From CBIFWW01 sp966186435 (GTDB lineage Bacteria > Pseudomonadota > Gammaproteobacteria > Enterobacterales > Enterobacteriaceae), in contig CBIFWW010000005.1 in assembly GCA_966186435.1 (NCBI GenBank), positions 1 through 51,955 on the forward strand: a DNA stretch of 51,955 nucleotides. Reading direction: 5' to 3'. Positions 41,106-50,092 of this stretch are shown here, piece after piece; the stretch's first letter is position 1, and each line of letters begins with the position of its first letter. The position numbers were made by a program, and so were the translations under genes. The notes below the pieces were generated by a model. It had not been told where the DNA came from. It searched no databases and worked only from the letters and a program-made list of their open reading frames with translations.

Positions 41106-42362
41106 ATGCCACGTTCTCTGACCACCACCGACAGCGCCCTGAATGCCACCAATCTGCGTGCCTTGACTGAACAGTTTGGCTGCCCGGTATGGGCCTATGA
41201 TGCCGATATTATCCGCCGCCAGGTTGCCTGCCTACGCCAGTTTGATGTGATCCGCTTTGCTCAAAAGGCCTGCTCCAATATTCACATCCTCAAACTGATG
41301 CGTGAGCAGGGGGTGAAAGTGGATTCGGTATCTTTGGGGGAGATTGAGCGGGCGCTGGTGGCCGGGTATACCAGCCAGAACGACGACATTGTTTTCACCG
41401 CAGATATGATCGATAGCGCCACCCTGGCACGGGTGACAGAACTTGCGGTCCCGGTTAATGCCGGGTCGGTGGATATGCTGAGCCAATTGGGTGAAGTCTC
41501 TCCGGGCCACCGGGTATGGCTGCGGGTCAACCCGGGCTTTGGCCACGGACACAGCCAAAAAACCAACACCGGCGGCGAAAACAGCAAGCATGGGATCTGG
41601 CACGGCGATCTCCCGGCAGCGCTGGCGGTGATCCAACGCTACAACCTTAAGCTGGTGGGCATTCATATGCATATTGGCTCCGGGGTGGATTACAGCCATC
41701 TTGAGCAGGTGTGTGGGGCCATGGTGCAGCAAGTGATCGAACTGGGCCAGGATCTGGAGGCAATCTCCGCCGGGGGCGGCCTTTCCATTCCTTATCATGA
41801 AGGGGGGGAAACCATCAATACCGCCCACTATTACAGCCTGTGGAATGCCGCCCGCGAGAAAATCGCCGCTCATCTGGGCCATCCGGTAGCGCTTGAAATC
41901 GAACCGGGCCGTTTCCTGGTGGCTGAAGCCGGGGTGCTGGTGGCCCAGGTGCGCAGCGTGAAGGAGATGGGCAGCCGCCACTTCGTGCTGATCGACGCAG
42001 GCTTTAATGATTTAATGCGCCCGGCCATGTATGGCAGCTATCACCATATCTCACTGTTACCGGCCAACGGCCAGCCGGTGGGCAATACTGACTGGCGTGA
42101 AACCGTGGTTGCCGGGCCGCTGTGTGAATCCGGGGATGTTTTTACCCAGCAGGAAGGGGGTAAGGTGGAAACCCGGCTGCTGCCGGAGGTGCAGGTGGGG
42201 GATTATCTGGTGCTCCATGACACCGGGGCCTACGGGGCATCCATGTCTTCAAACTACAATAGCCGCCCGTTACTGCCGGAAGTGTTGTTTGATGGCGGCG
42301 AACCGCGCCTGATCCGCCGTCGCCAGACTATTGAAGAGTTGCTTGCCCTGGAGCTTATTTAA
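41106..42362 (+). CDS. lysA: Diaminopimelate decarboxylase
   Basis: This 418-residue PLP enzyme makes L-lysine from meso-diaminopimelate, the last step of lysine synthesis. The PLP Lys is in RFAQKACSNIHILKLMREQG. Other marks are HMHIGSGVDYSHLEQV, EPGRFLVAEAGVLVAQV and the active-site Cys loop GPLCESGDVF. I chose ATG 41106 (MPRSLTTTD, CTGGAG site); the frame opens five codons earlier. Its stop overlaps that of the next minus-strand LacI-type gene by 4 bases. Confidence 0.97.
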   Translation: MPRSLTTTDSALNATNLRALTEQFGCPVWAYDADIIRRQVACLRQFDVIRFAQKACSNIHILKLMREQGVKVDSVSLGEIERALVAGYTSQNDDIVFTADMIDSATLARVTELAVPVNAGSVDMLSQLGEVSPGHRVWLRVNPGFGHGHSQKTNTGGENSKHGIWHGDLPAALAVIQRYNLKLVGIHMHIGSGVDYSHLEQVCGAMVQQVIELGQDLEAISAGGGLSIPYHEGGETINTAHYYSLWNAAREKIAAHLGHPVALEIEPGRFLVAEAGVLVAQVRSVKEMGSRHFVLIDAGFNDLMRPAMYGSYHHISLLPANGQPVGNTDWRETVVAGPLCESGDVFTQQEGGKVETRLLPEVQVGDYLVLHDTGAYGASMSSNYNSRPLLPEVLFDGGEPRLIRRRQTIEELLALELI

Positions 42363-43372
42363 TTACGGGCTGCGGGGCCGGTAGCCACCGAATCCCGCAG
42401 CACCAGCTTGCCAACAAAGGGCGGGATCGGATCCAGCGGCTGCTCGTTGGAAAGCTTAATGGCCTGGCTGATGGCGGTGGTGATCATATCTTCAATCGGC
42501 AAATAGACCGTGGAAAGCCCTGGCTCCAGCCATGCTGCGCTCGGCGCGTCATCAAACCCGAATAACGAAATGTCCTGCGGAATGCGCAGCCCTGCCTGAT
42601 GCAACGCTTTAGATGCCCCTAATGCCATATCATCGTTACAGGCGAATAACGCGGTAAAAGTGGCCCCTTCCTCCAGCAATGTCTGGCACAGATGGTGCCC
42701 CTTGGTCATGGTGGAATCCCCATACTTCACCCGGCTGTCATCCAGTGGGATCCCATGCCTCTTCAACGCTTGCTTATAGCCCGCCAAACGCGCTTTGCCG
42801 GTTGGGGTGGTGATGGAGACAGTGATACAGGCAATCTCCCGATGGCCGCGGGAAATCAAATATTCCACCGCTTTAAAGGCGGCATCTTGCTGTTCGAAGA
42901 ATACGCAGCGTTCCCGGGCCTGAGCCACGTCGCGGTTCACCACCATCAGTGGCACATTAATCGATTCCATCAACGCCAGAATGGCGCTCTCAGTCATATG
43001 GCGGGTGTAGAGTACGATGGCGTCACACTGACGGTCGGCCAGCATTTGCACCGCTTCACGCTCACGCTCTGGGGTATCGTGGCCATCGGTTACCATTAAC
43101 TGTTTGCCGTAGGCTTCCGTATGGCGCGAGGCCTGTTGCAGCAGGCGGCCAAAATAAAAACCGTCAAAGGTGGAAACCACCAGGCCAATGCTATTGCTGG
43201 TGCGGTTCGCCAGGGATTGGGCCAAGAAATTTGGGCGGTAGCCCAGCTCTTCCATGGCTTTAAAGACCTGCTCGCGGGTGCTTTCCTTGACCTGACCCAT
43301 GCCATTTAGAACCCGTGACACGGTGGCTTTGGAGACCCCGGCACGGCGGGAGACATCCAGCATCGTTACCAT
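42359..43372 (-). CDS. LacI-family transcriptional regulator, AscG-like
   Basis: This 337-residue repressor has a LacI helix-turn-helix (MVTMLDVSRRAGVSKATVSR) with hinge helix NFLAQSLANRTSNSIGLV, and a periplasmic-binding-like sugar domain with CNDDMALGASKALHQAG and ISLFGFDDAPSAAW. Its start and core look more like AscG (beta-glucoside asc operon repressor) than like GalR or GalS. No sugar transport gene is near; bglA is 29 kb away. In E. coli lysA and galR are direct neighbours, so this is an extra gene placed between them. The effector is unknown. Confidence 0.88.
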   Translation of the reverse strand: MVTMLDVSRRAGVSKATVSRVLNGMGQVKESTREQVFKAMEELGYRPNFLAQSLANRTSNSIGLVVSTFDGFYFGRLLQQASRHTEAYGKQLMVTDGHDTPEREREAVQMLADRQCDAIVLYTRHMTESAILALMESINVPLMVVNRDVAQARERCVFFEQQDAAFKAVEYLISRGHREIACITVSITTPTGKARLAGYKQALKRHGIPLDDSRVKYGDSTMTKGHHLCQTLLEEGATFTALFACNDDMALGASKALHQAGLRIPQDISLFGFDDAPSAAWLEPGLSTVYLPIEDMITTAISQAIKLSNEQPLDPIPPFVGKLVLRDSVATGPAARN

Positions 43373-43555
43373 ATGTATTTCCTGACTAAAGCGAAGCGCG
43401 ATGGCTGGAAGTTTAACACAACCCTATTCCTTGAGGGTTTTTCCAAGAATATCAGCTGCTGAAATACCACTTCTGCTTCACAATTTCGTGCTGTCGTTAC
43501 TGCACGCCAGGCCCCGTCCTGTGACGGCTGGTACCGGTTTCTGTTTTTTACTCAC

Positions 43556-44566
43556 TCACGGCTGGTGATGGGGAGATGCCACCGAATGACGGCGTACCAA
43601 CGTTGGGCTGAACAGATGGGTAATTTCCGGCAGCGGTTGGTTATTAGCTAAGGCTAAAGCCAGTTCAGCAGCCTGAGTCGCCATGGTCACCACCGGGTAG
43701 CGGATGGTGGTCAGCCGTGGGCGCACGTAGCGCGACACCAAAATATCGTCAAAGCCAATCAATGAAATACTGTTTGGTACATCAATCCCGTTGTCACTCA
43801 GCACCCCCATCGCCCCGGCGGCCATGGAGTCGTTATAACAGGCCACCGCAGTAACCTGCTTATTCCGGCCTAACATTTCTGTCATGGCTAGCTCACCGCC
43901 GCTCTCGTCCGGCTCACCAAAGGTCACCAGCCGATCGTTCACCGGCAGGCCGTGTTCCTCCAGCGCATCGTAATAGCCCTGCAAGCGATCTTCGGCATCG
44001 GAAATATTATGGGTGGAGCAGATAAAGCCGATTTGGGTATGCCCCTGTTGGATCAAATGGCGGGTAGCTAACCAAGCGCCGTGGCGATCGTCCAGCGCCA
44101 CGCAGCGGTGCTCGTAACCGGGGACGATCCGGTTGATCAGCACCATCCCCGGTACTTGATGTAACAGCGGGATCAGATCGCTATCAGGGATTTTTTTGGC
44201 GTGAACCACCAGGGCCGCACAACGGTGGCGCAGCAGCTGCTCAATCGCCTGGCGCTCTTTTTTCTCATTGTGGTAGCCATTGCCGATCAGTAGGAAGTTG
44301 CCGGTGTGGTAGGCCACGTGCTCCACGGCTTTTGCCACCGCGCCGAAGAACGGGTCAGAGACATCCCCCACCACCAGGCCCAGGGTTTCCGTGGCCTGTT
44401 GGGCCAGGGCGCGTGCATTAGCATTGGGGTGGTAATTGAGTTGCTCCATGGCGCTGTTCACTGACTGGCGCGAAGCATCGCTGGCCTTCGGGGAGTTATT
44501 AATCACCCGGGAAACCGTAGCAACAGAAACCCCTGCCAGCCGGGCTACATCTTTAATCGTCGCCAT
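43556..44566 (-). CDS. galR: Galactose repressor GalR
   Basis: This 336-residue LacI-family repressor of galactose genes matches E. coli GalR nearly throughout: ATIKDVARLAGVSVATVSRV for the helix-turn-helix, NARALAQQATETLGLVVGDV for the hinge, and YNDSMAAGAMGVLSDNGIDV with SLIGFDDILVSRYVRPRLTT in the sugar domain. I chose ATG 44566 (GGTGAT site); the frame runs 34 codons further upstream without family similarity. A gal operator overlaps the leader, so autoregulation is likely. Confidence 0.96.
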   Translation of the reverse strand: MATIKDVARLAGVSVATVSRVINNSPKASDASRQSVNSAMEQLNYHPNANARALAQQATETLGLVVGDVSDPFFGAVAKAVEHVAYHTGNFLLIGNGYHNEKKERQAIEQLLRHRCAALVVHAKKIPDSDLIPLLHQVPGMVLINRIVPGYEHRCVALDDRHGAWLATRHLIQQGHTQIGFICSTHNISDAEDRLQGYYDALEEHGLPVNDRLVTFGEPDESGGELAMTEMLGRNKQVTAVACYNDSMAAGAMGVLSDNGIDVPNSISLIGFDDILVSRYVRPRLTTIRYPVVTMATQAAELALALANNQPLPEITHLFSPTLVRRHSVASPHHQP

Positions 44567-44583
44567 ATCATCACCAAAGGTAG

Positions 44584-44598
44584 GGTAAGCGTTTACAT
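44584..44598. promoter_or_regulatory. gal operator next to galR start
   Basis: GGTAAGCGTTTACAT matches the GalR/GalS operator core (GTGTAAACGTTTACAC type) around a central CG, 17 bases upstream of the galR ATG. Binding here would block galR itself. Confidence 0.7.
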
Positions 44599-44682
44599 TA
44601 AAGTCAGTGTTACGGAAATAGTGGCGGACTTCAAGCGGTGTCGCCGCACCCTGTGGGTGATGAATCAAAACCGGCTGAAAAA

Positions 44683-44698
44683 AGCCTAGCGTTTACAC
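44683..44698. promoter_or_regulatory. Second gal operator-like site upstream of galR
   Basis: AGCCTAGCGTTTACAC has a perfect right half (CGTTTACAC) and a weaker left half. It lies about 100 bases upstream of the first site, the spacing of looped double gal operators. Confidence 0.55.
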
Positions 44699-44752
44699 AG
44701 CGACCCAGGGCCGCTAAGCAGTTAAATAAGTTGAATGATTTCAGTGCAAACC

Positions 44753-44771
44753 TTTAGTTACATTTTGCGAA
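44753..44771 (+). promoter_or_regulatory. OmpR-like site upstream of the Omr sRNA
   Basis: TTTAGTTACATTTTGCGAA resembles the OmpR box (TTACATTTTGAAACAT type) and lies 57-75 bases before the sRNA start. E. coli omrA and omrB are activated by OmpR. A TGTTAAAG -10-like string near 44812 fits the start at 44828. Confidence 0.6.
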
Positions 44772-44827
44772 GGGTGGTTGCGATTGAGTCGTAGCGCCGG
44801 GAAAAGCTCCACTGTTAAAGTGGTTGT

Positions 44828-44913
44828 CCCAGAGGTATTGATAGGTGGTGTCAGCCCTTTTGTGGCTGCACACACGATTTACACCAACCTGCGCGGATGC
44901 GCAGGTTTTTTTT
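44828..44913 (+). ncRNA. omr: OmrA/OmrB-family small regulatory RNA
   Basis: The conserved 5' seed CCCAGAGGTATTGATAGGTG is present in full, followed by a variable hairpin middle (GTCAGCC...GGCTGCAC), then the conserved 3' end: ACACCAACCTGCGC, GGATGCGCAGG and an 8-base T-run as terminator. This matches E. coli OmrA/OmrB at the same locus between galR and aas. Omr RNAs use the seed with Hfq to repress outer-membrane protein and regulator mRNAs (ompT, cirA, csgD, ompR). Only one copy is seen, whereas E. coli has two in tandem. Confidence 0.95.
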
Positions 44914-45007
44914 GGGCCTCAAATTCTTTCCCGCTCACATCCCTTCTCTAATTAATGTAATCTGGCGTCACAACACTTATTTCTCGCTGTTAGCAAAGGG
45001 AGTTGTC

Positions 45008-47167
45008 ATGCTTTTGGGTTTCTTTCGTGTTCTGTTTCGGTTGCTGTTTCGGGTACAAGTCACCGGGGATGCCGCCGCACTGCGTCAGTCCAAAGTCCTT
45101 ATTACCCCTAACCACGTCTCATTCCTCGATGGCGTTTTTGTGGCGCTGTTCTTGCCGGTGAAACCGGTGTTTGCCATTTGGTCGACGGTAACGGGCAAAT
45201 GGTATATGCGCTGGCTCTCATCCATCATTGATTTTGTTCCCCTCGACCCAACCAAACCGATGTCTATTAAGCATCTGGTGCGCCTGGTGGAGCAGGGTCG
45301 CCCGGTGGTGATCTTTCCGGAAGGGCGTATTAGCGTCACCGGTTCATTAATGAAGATTTACGACGGGGCTGGGTTTGTGGCAGCTAAATCCGGGGCCACG
45401 GTGGTGCCACTACGGATCGAAGGGGCTGAACTCACCCCCTTGAGTCGGTTAAAAGGGCTGGTAAAACGCCGGTTATTCCCGGCGGTGACGCTGCATATCT
45501 TGCCCCCCACCGCCTTGCCGATGCCTGATGCGCCCCGGGCTAGAGAGCGGCGTAAAATCGCCGGGGAAATGCTGCACCAAATCATGATGGAAGCCCGGAT
45601 GGCGGTGCGCCCACGGCAGACGTTGTATCAGGCGCTGGTGGCGGCCCAGTATCGCTACGGTGCCAAAAAGCCCTGTATTGAAGATATCAACTTCCAGCCC
45701 GACACCTACCACAAGCTATTTACCAAGACCCTGTTTGTGGCGCGGATCCTCGAAAAATACAGCCAGCCCAAGGAAACTATTGGCCTGATGCTGCCCAACG
45801 CCGCCATCAGCGCGGCCGTGATCTTCGGGGCTATCTGCCGGGGGCGTGTTCCGGCGATGATGAATTACACCGCCGGGGTGAAGGGGCTAAGCAGCGCGAT
45901 TACCGCCGCACAAATCAAAACCATTTATACCTCGCGCCAGTTCCTGGATAAAGGCAAACTCTGGCCGCTGACCGAGCAACTGACCCAGGTGCGCTGGGTG
46001 TTCCTCGAAGATCTCAAGGCGGATGTCACACTGATTGATAAGCTGTGGATCTTCTTCCATCTGCTGTTCCCGGCCCTGGCTCAGACCAAACAAGATCCGG
46101 AGGATGCGGCGATGGTACTGTTTACCTCCGGCTCTGAAGGCAACCCGAAAGGGGTGGTGCATAGCCACAAAAGTCTGTTGGCAAACGTCGAGCAAATCCG
46201 CACCATTGCTGACTTCACCGCCAACGACCGCTTTATGTCGGCACTGCCGCTGTTCCACTCCTTCGGCTTAACCGTCGGGTTATTTACCCCATTGTTAACC
46301 GGCGCCCAGGTGTTCCTTTACCCCAGCCCGCTGCACTACCGCATCGTGCCGGAGCTGGCCTATGACCGGAACTGTACGGTGATTTTCGGCACCTCCACTT
46401 TCCTTAATAACTACGCCAAGTTTGCCAACCCCTATGACTTCTTCCGCATCCGTTATGTGGTTGCCGGGGCGGAGAAACTCCAGCCCGCTACGCGCCAGAT
46501 CTGGCAGGATAAATTTGGCCTGCGGGTGTTGGAGGGCTACGGGGTGACCGAGTGTGCGCCGGTGGTTTCTATCAATGTGCCAATGGCAGCCAAACCTAAT
46601 ACTGTGGGCCGATTCCTGCCAGGGCTGGATGCCCGTCTGATGGCGGTGCCGGGGATTGAACAAGGGGGCCGCCTACAGCTGAAGGGGCCGAATATCATGA
46701 AAGGCTACCTGCGGGTGGAAAACCCCGGTGTGCTGGAAACCCCGGCGGCGGAAAACGTTAAGGGCGAAATGGAGCCTGGCTGGTATGACACCGGGGATAT
46801 TGTCACCATTGATAGCGAAGGCTTCTGTGCTATTCAAGGCCGGGCCAAACGCTTTGCCAAAATCGCCGGGGAGATGGTCTCCCTCGAAACGGTAGAACAG
46901 CTGGCGCTGAAAGTCTCCCCCGATAAACACCACGGCACCGTGGTTAAACCCGATGCCAGCAAAGGGGAGGCGCTGGTGCTGTTTACCACCGATGCTGAAC
47001 TGACCCGCGAAGGGCTACTGGCAGAGGCACGGGCCAGCGGCATACCAGAACTGGCGGTTCCCCGCGATATCCGCTATTTAAAACAGTTGCCGGTGCTCGG
47101 CAGCGGCAAAGCTGACTATGTCACCCTCAAAACCCTGCTCGAACCGGCGGAGAACCCTAATGCGTGA
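45008..47167 (+). CDS. aas: Bifunctional acyl-ACP synthetase / 2-acylglycerophosphoethanolamine acyltransferase
   Basis: This inner-membrane enzyme re-acylates lysophosphatidylethanolamine imported by LplT. The N-terminal acyltransferase domain (about 1-200) has the catalytic HX4D in LITPNHVSFLDGVFVALFLP and the substrate motif VIFPEGRISVTGS. The C-terminal AMP-binding domain (about 240-715) has LFTSGSEGNPKGVVHSHKSL and ILEGYGVTECAPVVS-type motif with YDTGDIV. I chose ATG 45008 with the AAGGGAG site, giving 719 residues as in E. coli; the frame opens 37 codons earlier over the Omr terminator. Its stop overlaps lplT by 8 bases. Confidence 0.96.
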   Translation: MLLGFFRVLFRLLFRVQVTGDAAALRQSKVLITPNHVSFLDGVFVALFLPVKPVFAIWSTVTGKWYMRWLSSIIDFVPLDPTKPMSIKHLVRLVEQGRPVVIFPEGRISVTGSLMKIYDGAGFVAAKSGATVVPLRIEGAELTPLSRLKGLVKRRLFPAVTLHILPPTALPMPDAPRARERRKIAGEMLHQIMMEARMAVRPRQTLYQALVAAQYRYGAKKPCIEDINFQPDTYHKLFTKTLFVARILEKYSQPKETIGLMLPNAAISAAVIFGAICRGRVPAMMNYTAGVKGLSSAITAAQIKTIYTSRQFLDKGKLWPLTEQLTQVRWVFLEDLKADVTLIDKLWIFFHLLFPALAQTKQDPEDAAMVLFTSGSEGNPKGVVHSHKSLLANVEQIRTIADFTANDRFMSALPLFHSFGLTVGLFTPLLTGAQVFLYPSPLHYRIVPELAYDRNCTVIFGTSTFLNNYAKFANPYDFFRIRYVVAGAEKLQPATRQIWQDKFGLRVLEGYGVTECAPVVSINVPMAAKPNTVGRFLPGLDARLMAVPGIEQGGRLQLKGPNIMKGYLRVENPGVLETPAAENVKGEMEPGWYDTGDIVTIDSEGFCAIQGRAKRFAKIAGEMVSLETVEQLALKVSPDKHHGTVVKPDASKGEALVLFTTDAELTREGLLAEARASGIPELAVPRDIRYLKQLPVLGSGKADYVTLKTLLEPAENPNA

Positions 47168-48353
47168 TCCCGTAGCAGCACCTGGCTCCTTATGGGGCAG
47201 GGACATGAAGGCGGTGATTGCCGCCCAGTTTTTCTCGGCCTTCGGGGATAATGCCCTGTTGTTCGCCACCCTGGCGGTACTGAAACAGCAGTTCTACCCG
47301 GAATGGAGCCAGCCGGTGCTGCAAATGGTGTTCGTCGGGGCCTACATCCTTTTTGCCCCCTTTGTGGGGCAGTTTGCCGATAGCTTCGCCAAAGGCAGGG
47401 TGATGATGTTCGCTAACACCATCAAGCTGGTGGGGGCGGCGTGTATTGCTTTTGGGGTGAACCCTTTTGTGGGCTACACCCTGGTGGGGCTGGGGGCGGC
47501 GGCCTATTCCCCGGCCAAATACGGCATTCTGGGTGAGCTAACCACCGGGGACAAGCTGGTCAAGGCTAACGGTTTGATGGAAGCCTCCACTATCGCGGCC
47601 ATCTTACTGGGGTCTGTGGCCGGTGGCGTACTGGCAGACTGGAGTGTGCCGGGGGCGCTGGTGGTCTGCGCGGTGACTTACGCGCTGGCGGTGGCGGCCA
47701 ACCTGTTTATCCCAAAACTCAACGCCGCCCGGCCAGGGCAAAGCTGGCATCTGCTGGCGATGATCCGCCAGTTTTATCAGGCCTGCGGCGTGTTATGGCG
47801 TAATCAGGAAACCCGCTTCTCACTGGTGGGCACCAGCTTGTTCTGGGGGGCGGGGGTAACACTGCGCTTCTTACTGGTGATGTGGGTGCCGCTGGTGTTA
47901 GGGATCACGGACAATGCCACGCCAACTTACCTGAATGCCATGGTGGCGGTGGGGATCGTTGTGGGTGCTGCTGCTGCCGCAAAATTGATCACCCTCGATA
48001 CCGTGGCCCGCTGTATGCCCGCGGGGGTGTTGATCGGGGTGATGGTGGCGATCTTTGCTGCCCAAAGTAACCTCGTCAGCTCCTACGGGTTATTGGTACT
48101 GATTGGTGTGTTGGGGGGCTTTTTTGTGGTGCCGCTCAACGCCCTATTGCAGGAGCGCGGCAAACACAGCGTCGGGGCCGGGAACGCCATTGCGGTACAA
48201 AACCTGGGTGAGAACAGCGCCATGCTGCTCATGCTCGGCCTGTTTTCGCTGGCGGTAAAAGCCGGCGCCCCGGTAGTGGGTATCGGCATTGGTTTTGGCG
48301 TGATATTTGCCCTCGCCATCCTCGGGCTTTGGCTCTGGGGCCGTAAAGGCTAA
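47160..48353 (+). CDS. lplT: Lysophospholipid transporter LplT
   Basis: This 397-residue major-facilitator protein flips lysophospholipids across the inner membrane to Aas. It has about 12 membrane helices, with family strings AAQFFSAFGDNALLFATLAV, GAAAYSPAKYGILGELTTGD and FFVVPLNALLQERGKHSVGA. ATG 47160 lies inside the end of aas, so the two are translationally coupled; this matches MRDPVAAPGSLWGRDMKAVI. The aas-lplT pair is conserved across enterics and fused in some bacteria. Confidence 0.96.
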   Translation: MRDPVAAPGSLWGRDMKAVIAAQFFSAFGDNALLFATLAVLKQQFYPEWSQPVLQMVFVGAYILFAPFVGQFADSFAKGRVMMFANTIKLVGAACIAFGVNPFVGYTLVGLGAAAYSPAKYGILGELTTGDKLVKANGLMEASTIAAILLGSVAGGVLADWSVPGALVVCAVTYALAVAANLFIPKLNAARPGQSWHLLAMIRQFYQACGVLWRNQETRFSLVGTSLFWGAGVTLRFLLVMWVPLVLGITDNATPTYLNAMVAVGIVVGAAAAAKLITLDTVARCMPAGVLIGVMVAIFAAQSNLVSSYGLLVLIGVLGGFFVVPLNALLQERGKHSVGAGNAIAVQNLGENSAMLLMLGLFSLAVKAGAPVVGIGIGFGVIFALAILGLWLWGRKG

Positions 48354-48359
48354 CCATAG

Positions 48360-48386
48360 AAAAGGGAAACGTCAGTTTCCCTTTTT
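48360..48386. terminator. Bidirectional terminator between lplT and tas
   Basis: AAAAGGGAAAC-GTCA-GTTTCCCTTTT is a perfect 11-bp stem with flanking A and T tracts, located 6 bases after lplT and 14 before the tas stop. It serves both convergent genes. Confidence 0.92.
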
Positions 48387-48399
48387 ACTGCTTTAAGGC

Positions 48400-49440
48400 T
48401 TAAGGTGCCGGGTAGGTATAAACCTGATGAACCACTTCTAACTCCGCCAGGATCCCTTCATCTAAGGTGACATTCTGGCTTTCGACGTTGGTTTTTAGCT
48501 GTTCCAAGGTGGTGGCCCCCAGCAGGGTACTGGCCACAAAGCGCTGCTGGCGTACGAAGGCCAGTGCCATCTGGGCTGGATCAATATTATGGCGTTTGGC
48601 AATCTCCACATAAGCCGCCACGGCGGCATTAGCTTGCGGGCTGCTATAGCGAGTGAAGCGGCTGAACAAGGTATTGCGCGCCCCGGCAGGGTTAGCGCCG
48701 TTCAGGTATTTGCCCGTGAGGGTGCCAAAGGCCAGACAGGAGTAGGCTAACAGCGCCACCCCTTCATAGCGGCTCACTTCCGCCAGGCCCACTTCGAAGC
48801 TACGGTTTAACAAGCTGTAGGGGTTTTGCACTGTCACAATGCGCGGTAACTCGTGCTTTTCCGCCAGCTGCAAATAACGCATCACGCCCCAGGCGGTTTC
48901 ATTAGAAACGCCGATATAGCGGATTTTACCGGCTCGCTGATATTCAGTTAATGCCTCTAACGTCTCCAGCAGGGTGACGGCTGGCATATCATCGCTCCAG
49001 CTATAGCCCAGCTTGCCAAAGCAGTTGGTGGCGCGCTGCGGCCAATGAACCTGGTACAGGTCGATATAGTCGGTTTGCAGGCGCTTGAGGCTGGCGTCCA
49101 GCGCCACGCGGATATTTTTACGATCCACCGCCTGGTCCGGGCGGATGCCGGCATCGTTATTGCGGGTTGGCCCGTTCACTTTGGTGGCAATCACCAGCTT
49201 TTCACGGATCCCGCGTTTTGCCAGCCAGTTGCCGATATAGGTTTCCGTCAGCCCTTGGGTTTCCGGGCGCGGTGGGACGGGGTACATCTCCGCGGTATCA
49301 ATCAGGTTTATGCCCTGGCTAACGGCGTAATCCAGCTGCGCGTGGGCCTCGGCCTCGCTGTTCTGTTCACCAAAAGTCATGGTACCCAGCCCGAGCGTAC
49401 TGACTTCGAGCGTGCTGTGGGGAATACGGTGATAATGCAT
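48400..49440 (-). CDS. tas: Aldo-keto reductase Tas
   Basis: This 346-residue NADP(H)-dependent TIM-barrel reductase has the catalytic tetrad in NLIDTAEMYPV (Asp, Tyr), LVIATKVNGP (Lys) and DLYQVHWP (His), and the cofactor site near STLLGATTLEQLKTN. E. coli Tas was found as a suppressor of tyrosine auxotrophy in starved cells; its natural substrate is unknown. ATG 49440 has an AAGGAAG site. Confidence 0.95.
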   Translation of the reverse strand: MHYHRIPHSTLEVSTLGLGTMTFGEQNSEAEAHAQLDYAVSQGINLIDTAEMYPVPPRPETQGLTETYIGNWLAKRGIREKLVIATKVNGPTRNNDAGIRPDQAVDRKNIRVALDASLKRLQTDYIDLYQVHWPQRATNCFGKLGYSWSDDMPAVTLLETLEALTEYQRAGKIRYIGVSNETAWGVMRYLQLAEKHELPRIVTVQNPYSLLNRSFEVGLAEVSRYEGVALLAYSCLAFGTLTGKYLNGANPAGARNTLFSRFTRYSSPQANAAVAAYVEIAKRHNIDPAQMALAFVRQQRFVASTLLGATTLEQLKTNVESQNVTLDEGILAELEVVHQVYTYPAP

Positions 49441-49570
49441 AGACAGCTTCCTTTAACATGTAATCGGACAACGTCAGGCCTATTAATGTTGCCGGGTGGC
49501 CCGGCAGCCCTGCCTTAGGGCGGTTTATCAAAATGGCAGAGCAAAAGGCAAAGGGGAAGAAAAGAATCTA

Positions 49571-49607
49571 AAAAGCGGGGCAGACGCCGTAATTTACTGG
49601 CGCCTGA
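49571..49607 (-). terminator. Hairpin terminator after ygdR
   Basis: On the minus strand CAGGCGCC and GGCGTCTG pair (one G-U) around a 10-base loop, followed after CCCCG by CTTTTTAG. It is an imperfect rho-independent terminator 15-50 bases past the ygdR stop. Confidence 0.6.
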
Positions 49608-49621
49608 TATTGACCAGAAGT

Positions 49622-49840
49622 TTATCTTTCAATAATTTGGGAGACTTCATCGCGGTTGATTTGCATTTGATTTCCCTGCTGATCGCTGTAGCTGATCAAG
49701 CCAGTATCATCATCAACCTCAGGTTTACCTTCCGTCAGGATCATTCTGCCATCCTTGGTCGCCATTACATAATCGCTGGTACAACCAGAAACCGCAAAAA
49801 CCAAACCCACCGCAGAAATCGCTACTGCCCATTTTTTCAT
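49622..49840 (-). CDS. ygdR: YgdR/YgdI-type small lipoprotein (DUF903)
   Basis: This 72-residue lipoprotein has the lipobox VSGC (Cys at about 20) after KKWAVAISAVGLVFA and the DUF903 beta-barrel-like domain TSDYVMATKDGRMILTEGKP with DDDTGLISYSDQQGNQMQIN. I chose ATG 49840; the frame runs on 25 codons upstream without similarity. E. coli YgdR matches over its full length. Function is unknown. Confidence 0.94.
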   Translation of the reverse strand: MKKWAVAISAVGLVFAVSGCTSDYVMATKDGRMILTEGKPEVDDDTGLISYSDQQGNQMQINRDEVSQIIER

Positions 49841-50050
49841 TGTTGTGGCCTCGTATGGATTGGATAAGTCATACATTAAGTAATAACACTGTGCCTGAAA
49901 TCGGAATAGGGGCATAGTCTTAAATGAATTTAAAGCTCTTAATAATCAAGGTTAATCTTGATCGAGTGATTTGAGTAGTGTCGGAATATTTAAAATCGTT
50001 ATTAAGATTATTCCATACTGAAAGAAGTAAGTGAGGTAGGACGATGAGGC

Positions 50051-50068
50051 GGGGAACCGGGGTTCCCC
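50051..50068. terminator. GC hairpin downstream of ygdQ
   Basis: GGGGAAC-CGGG-GTTCCCC is a perfect 7-bp stem 25 bases past the ygdQ stop. It lacks a T-run, so it may be a weak terminator or an RNA 3'-end stabiliser. Confidence 0.4.
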
Positions 50069-50092
50069 AAATGTCAGTATGGGGTGGTAACT

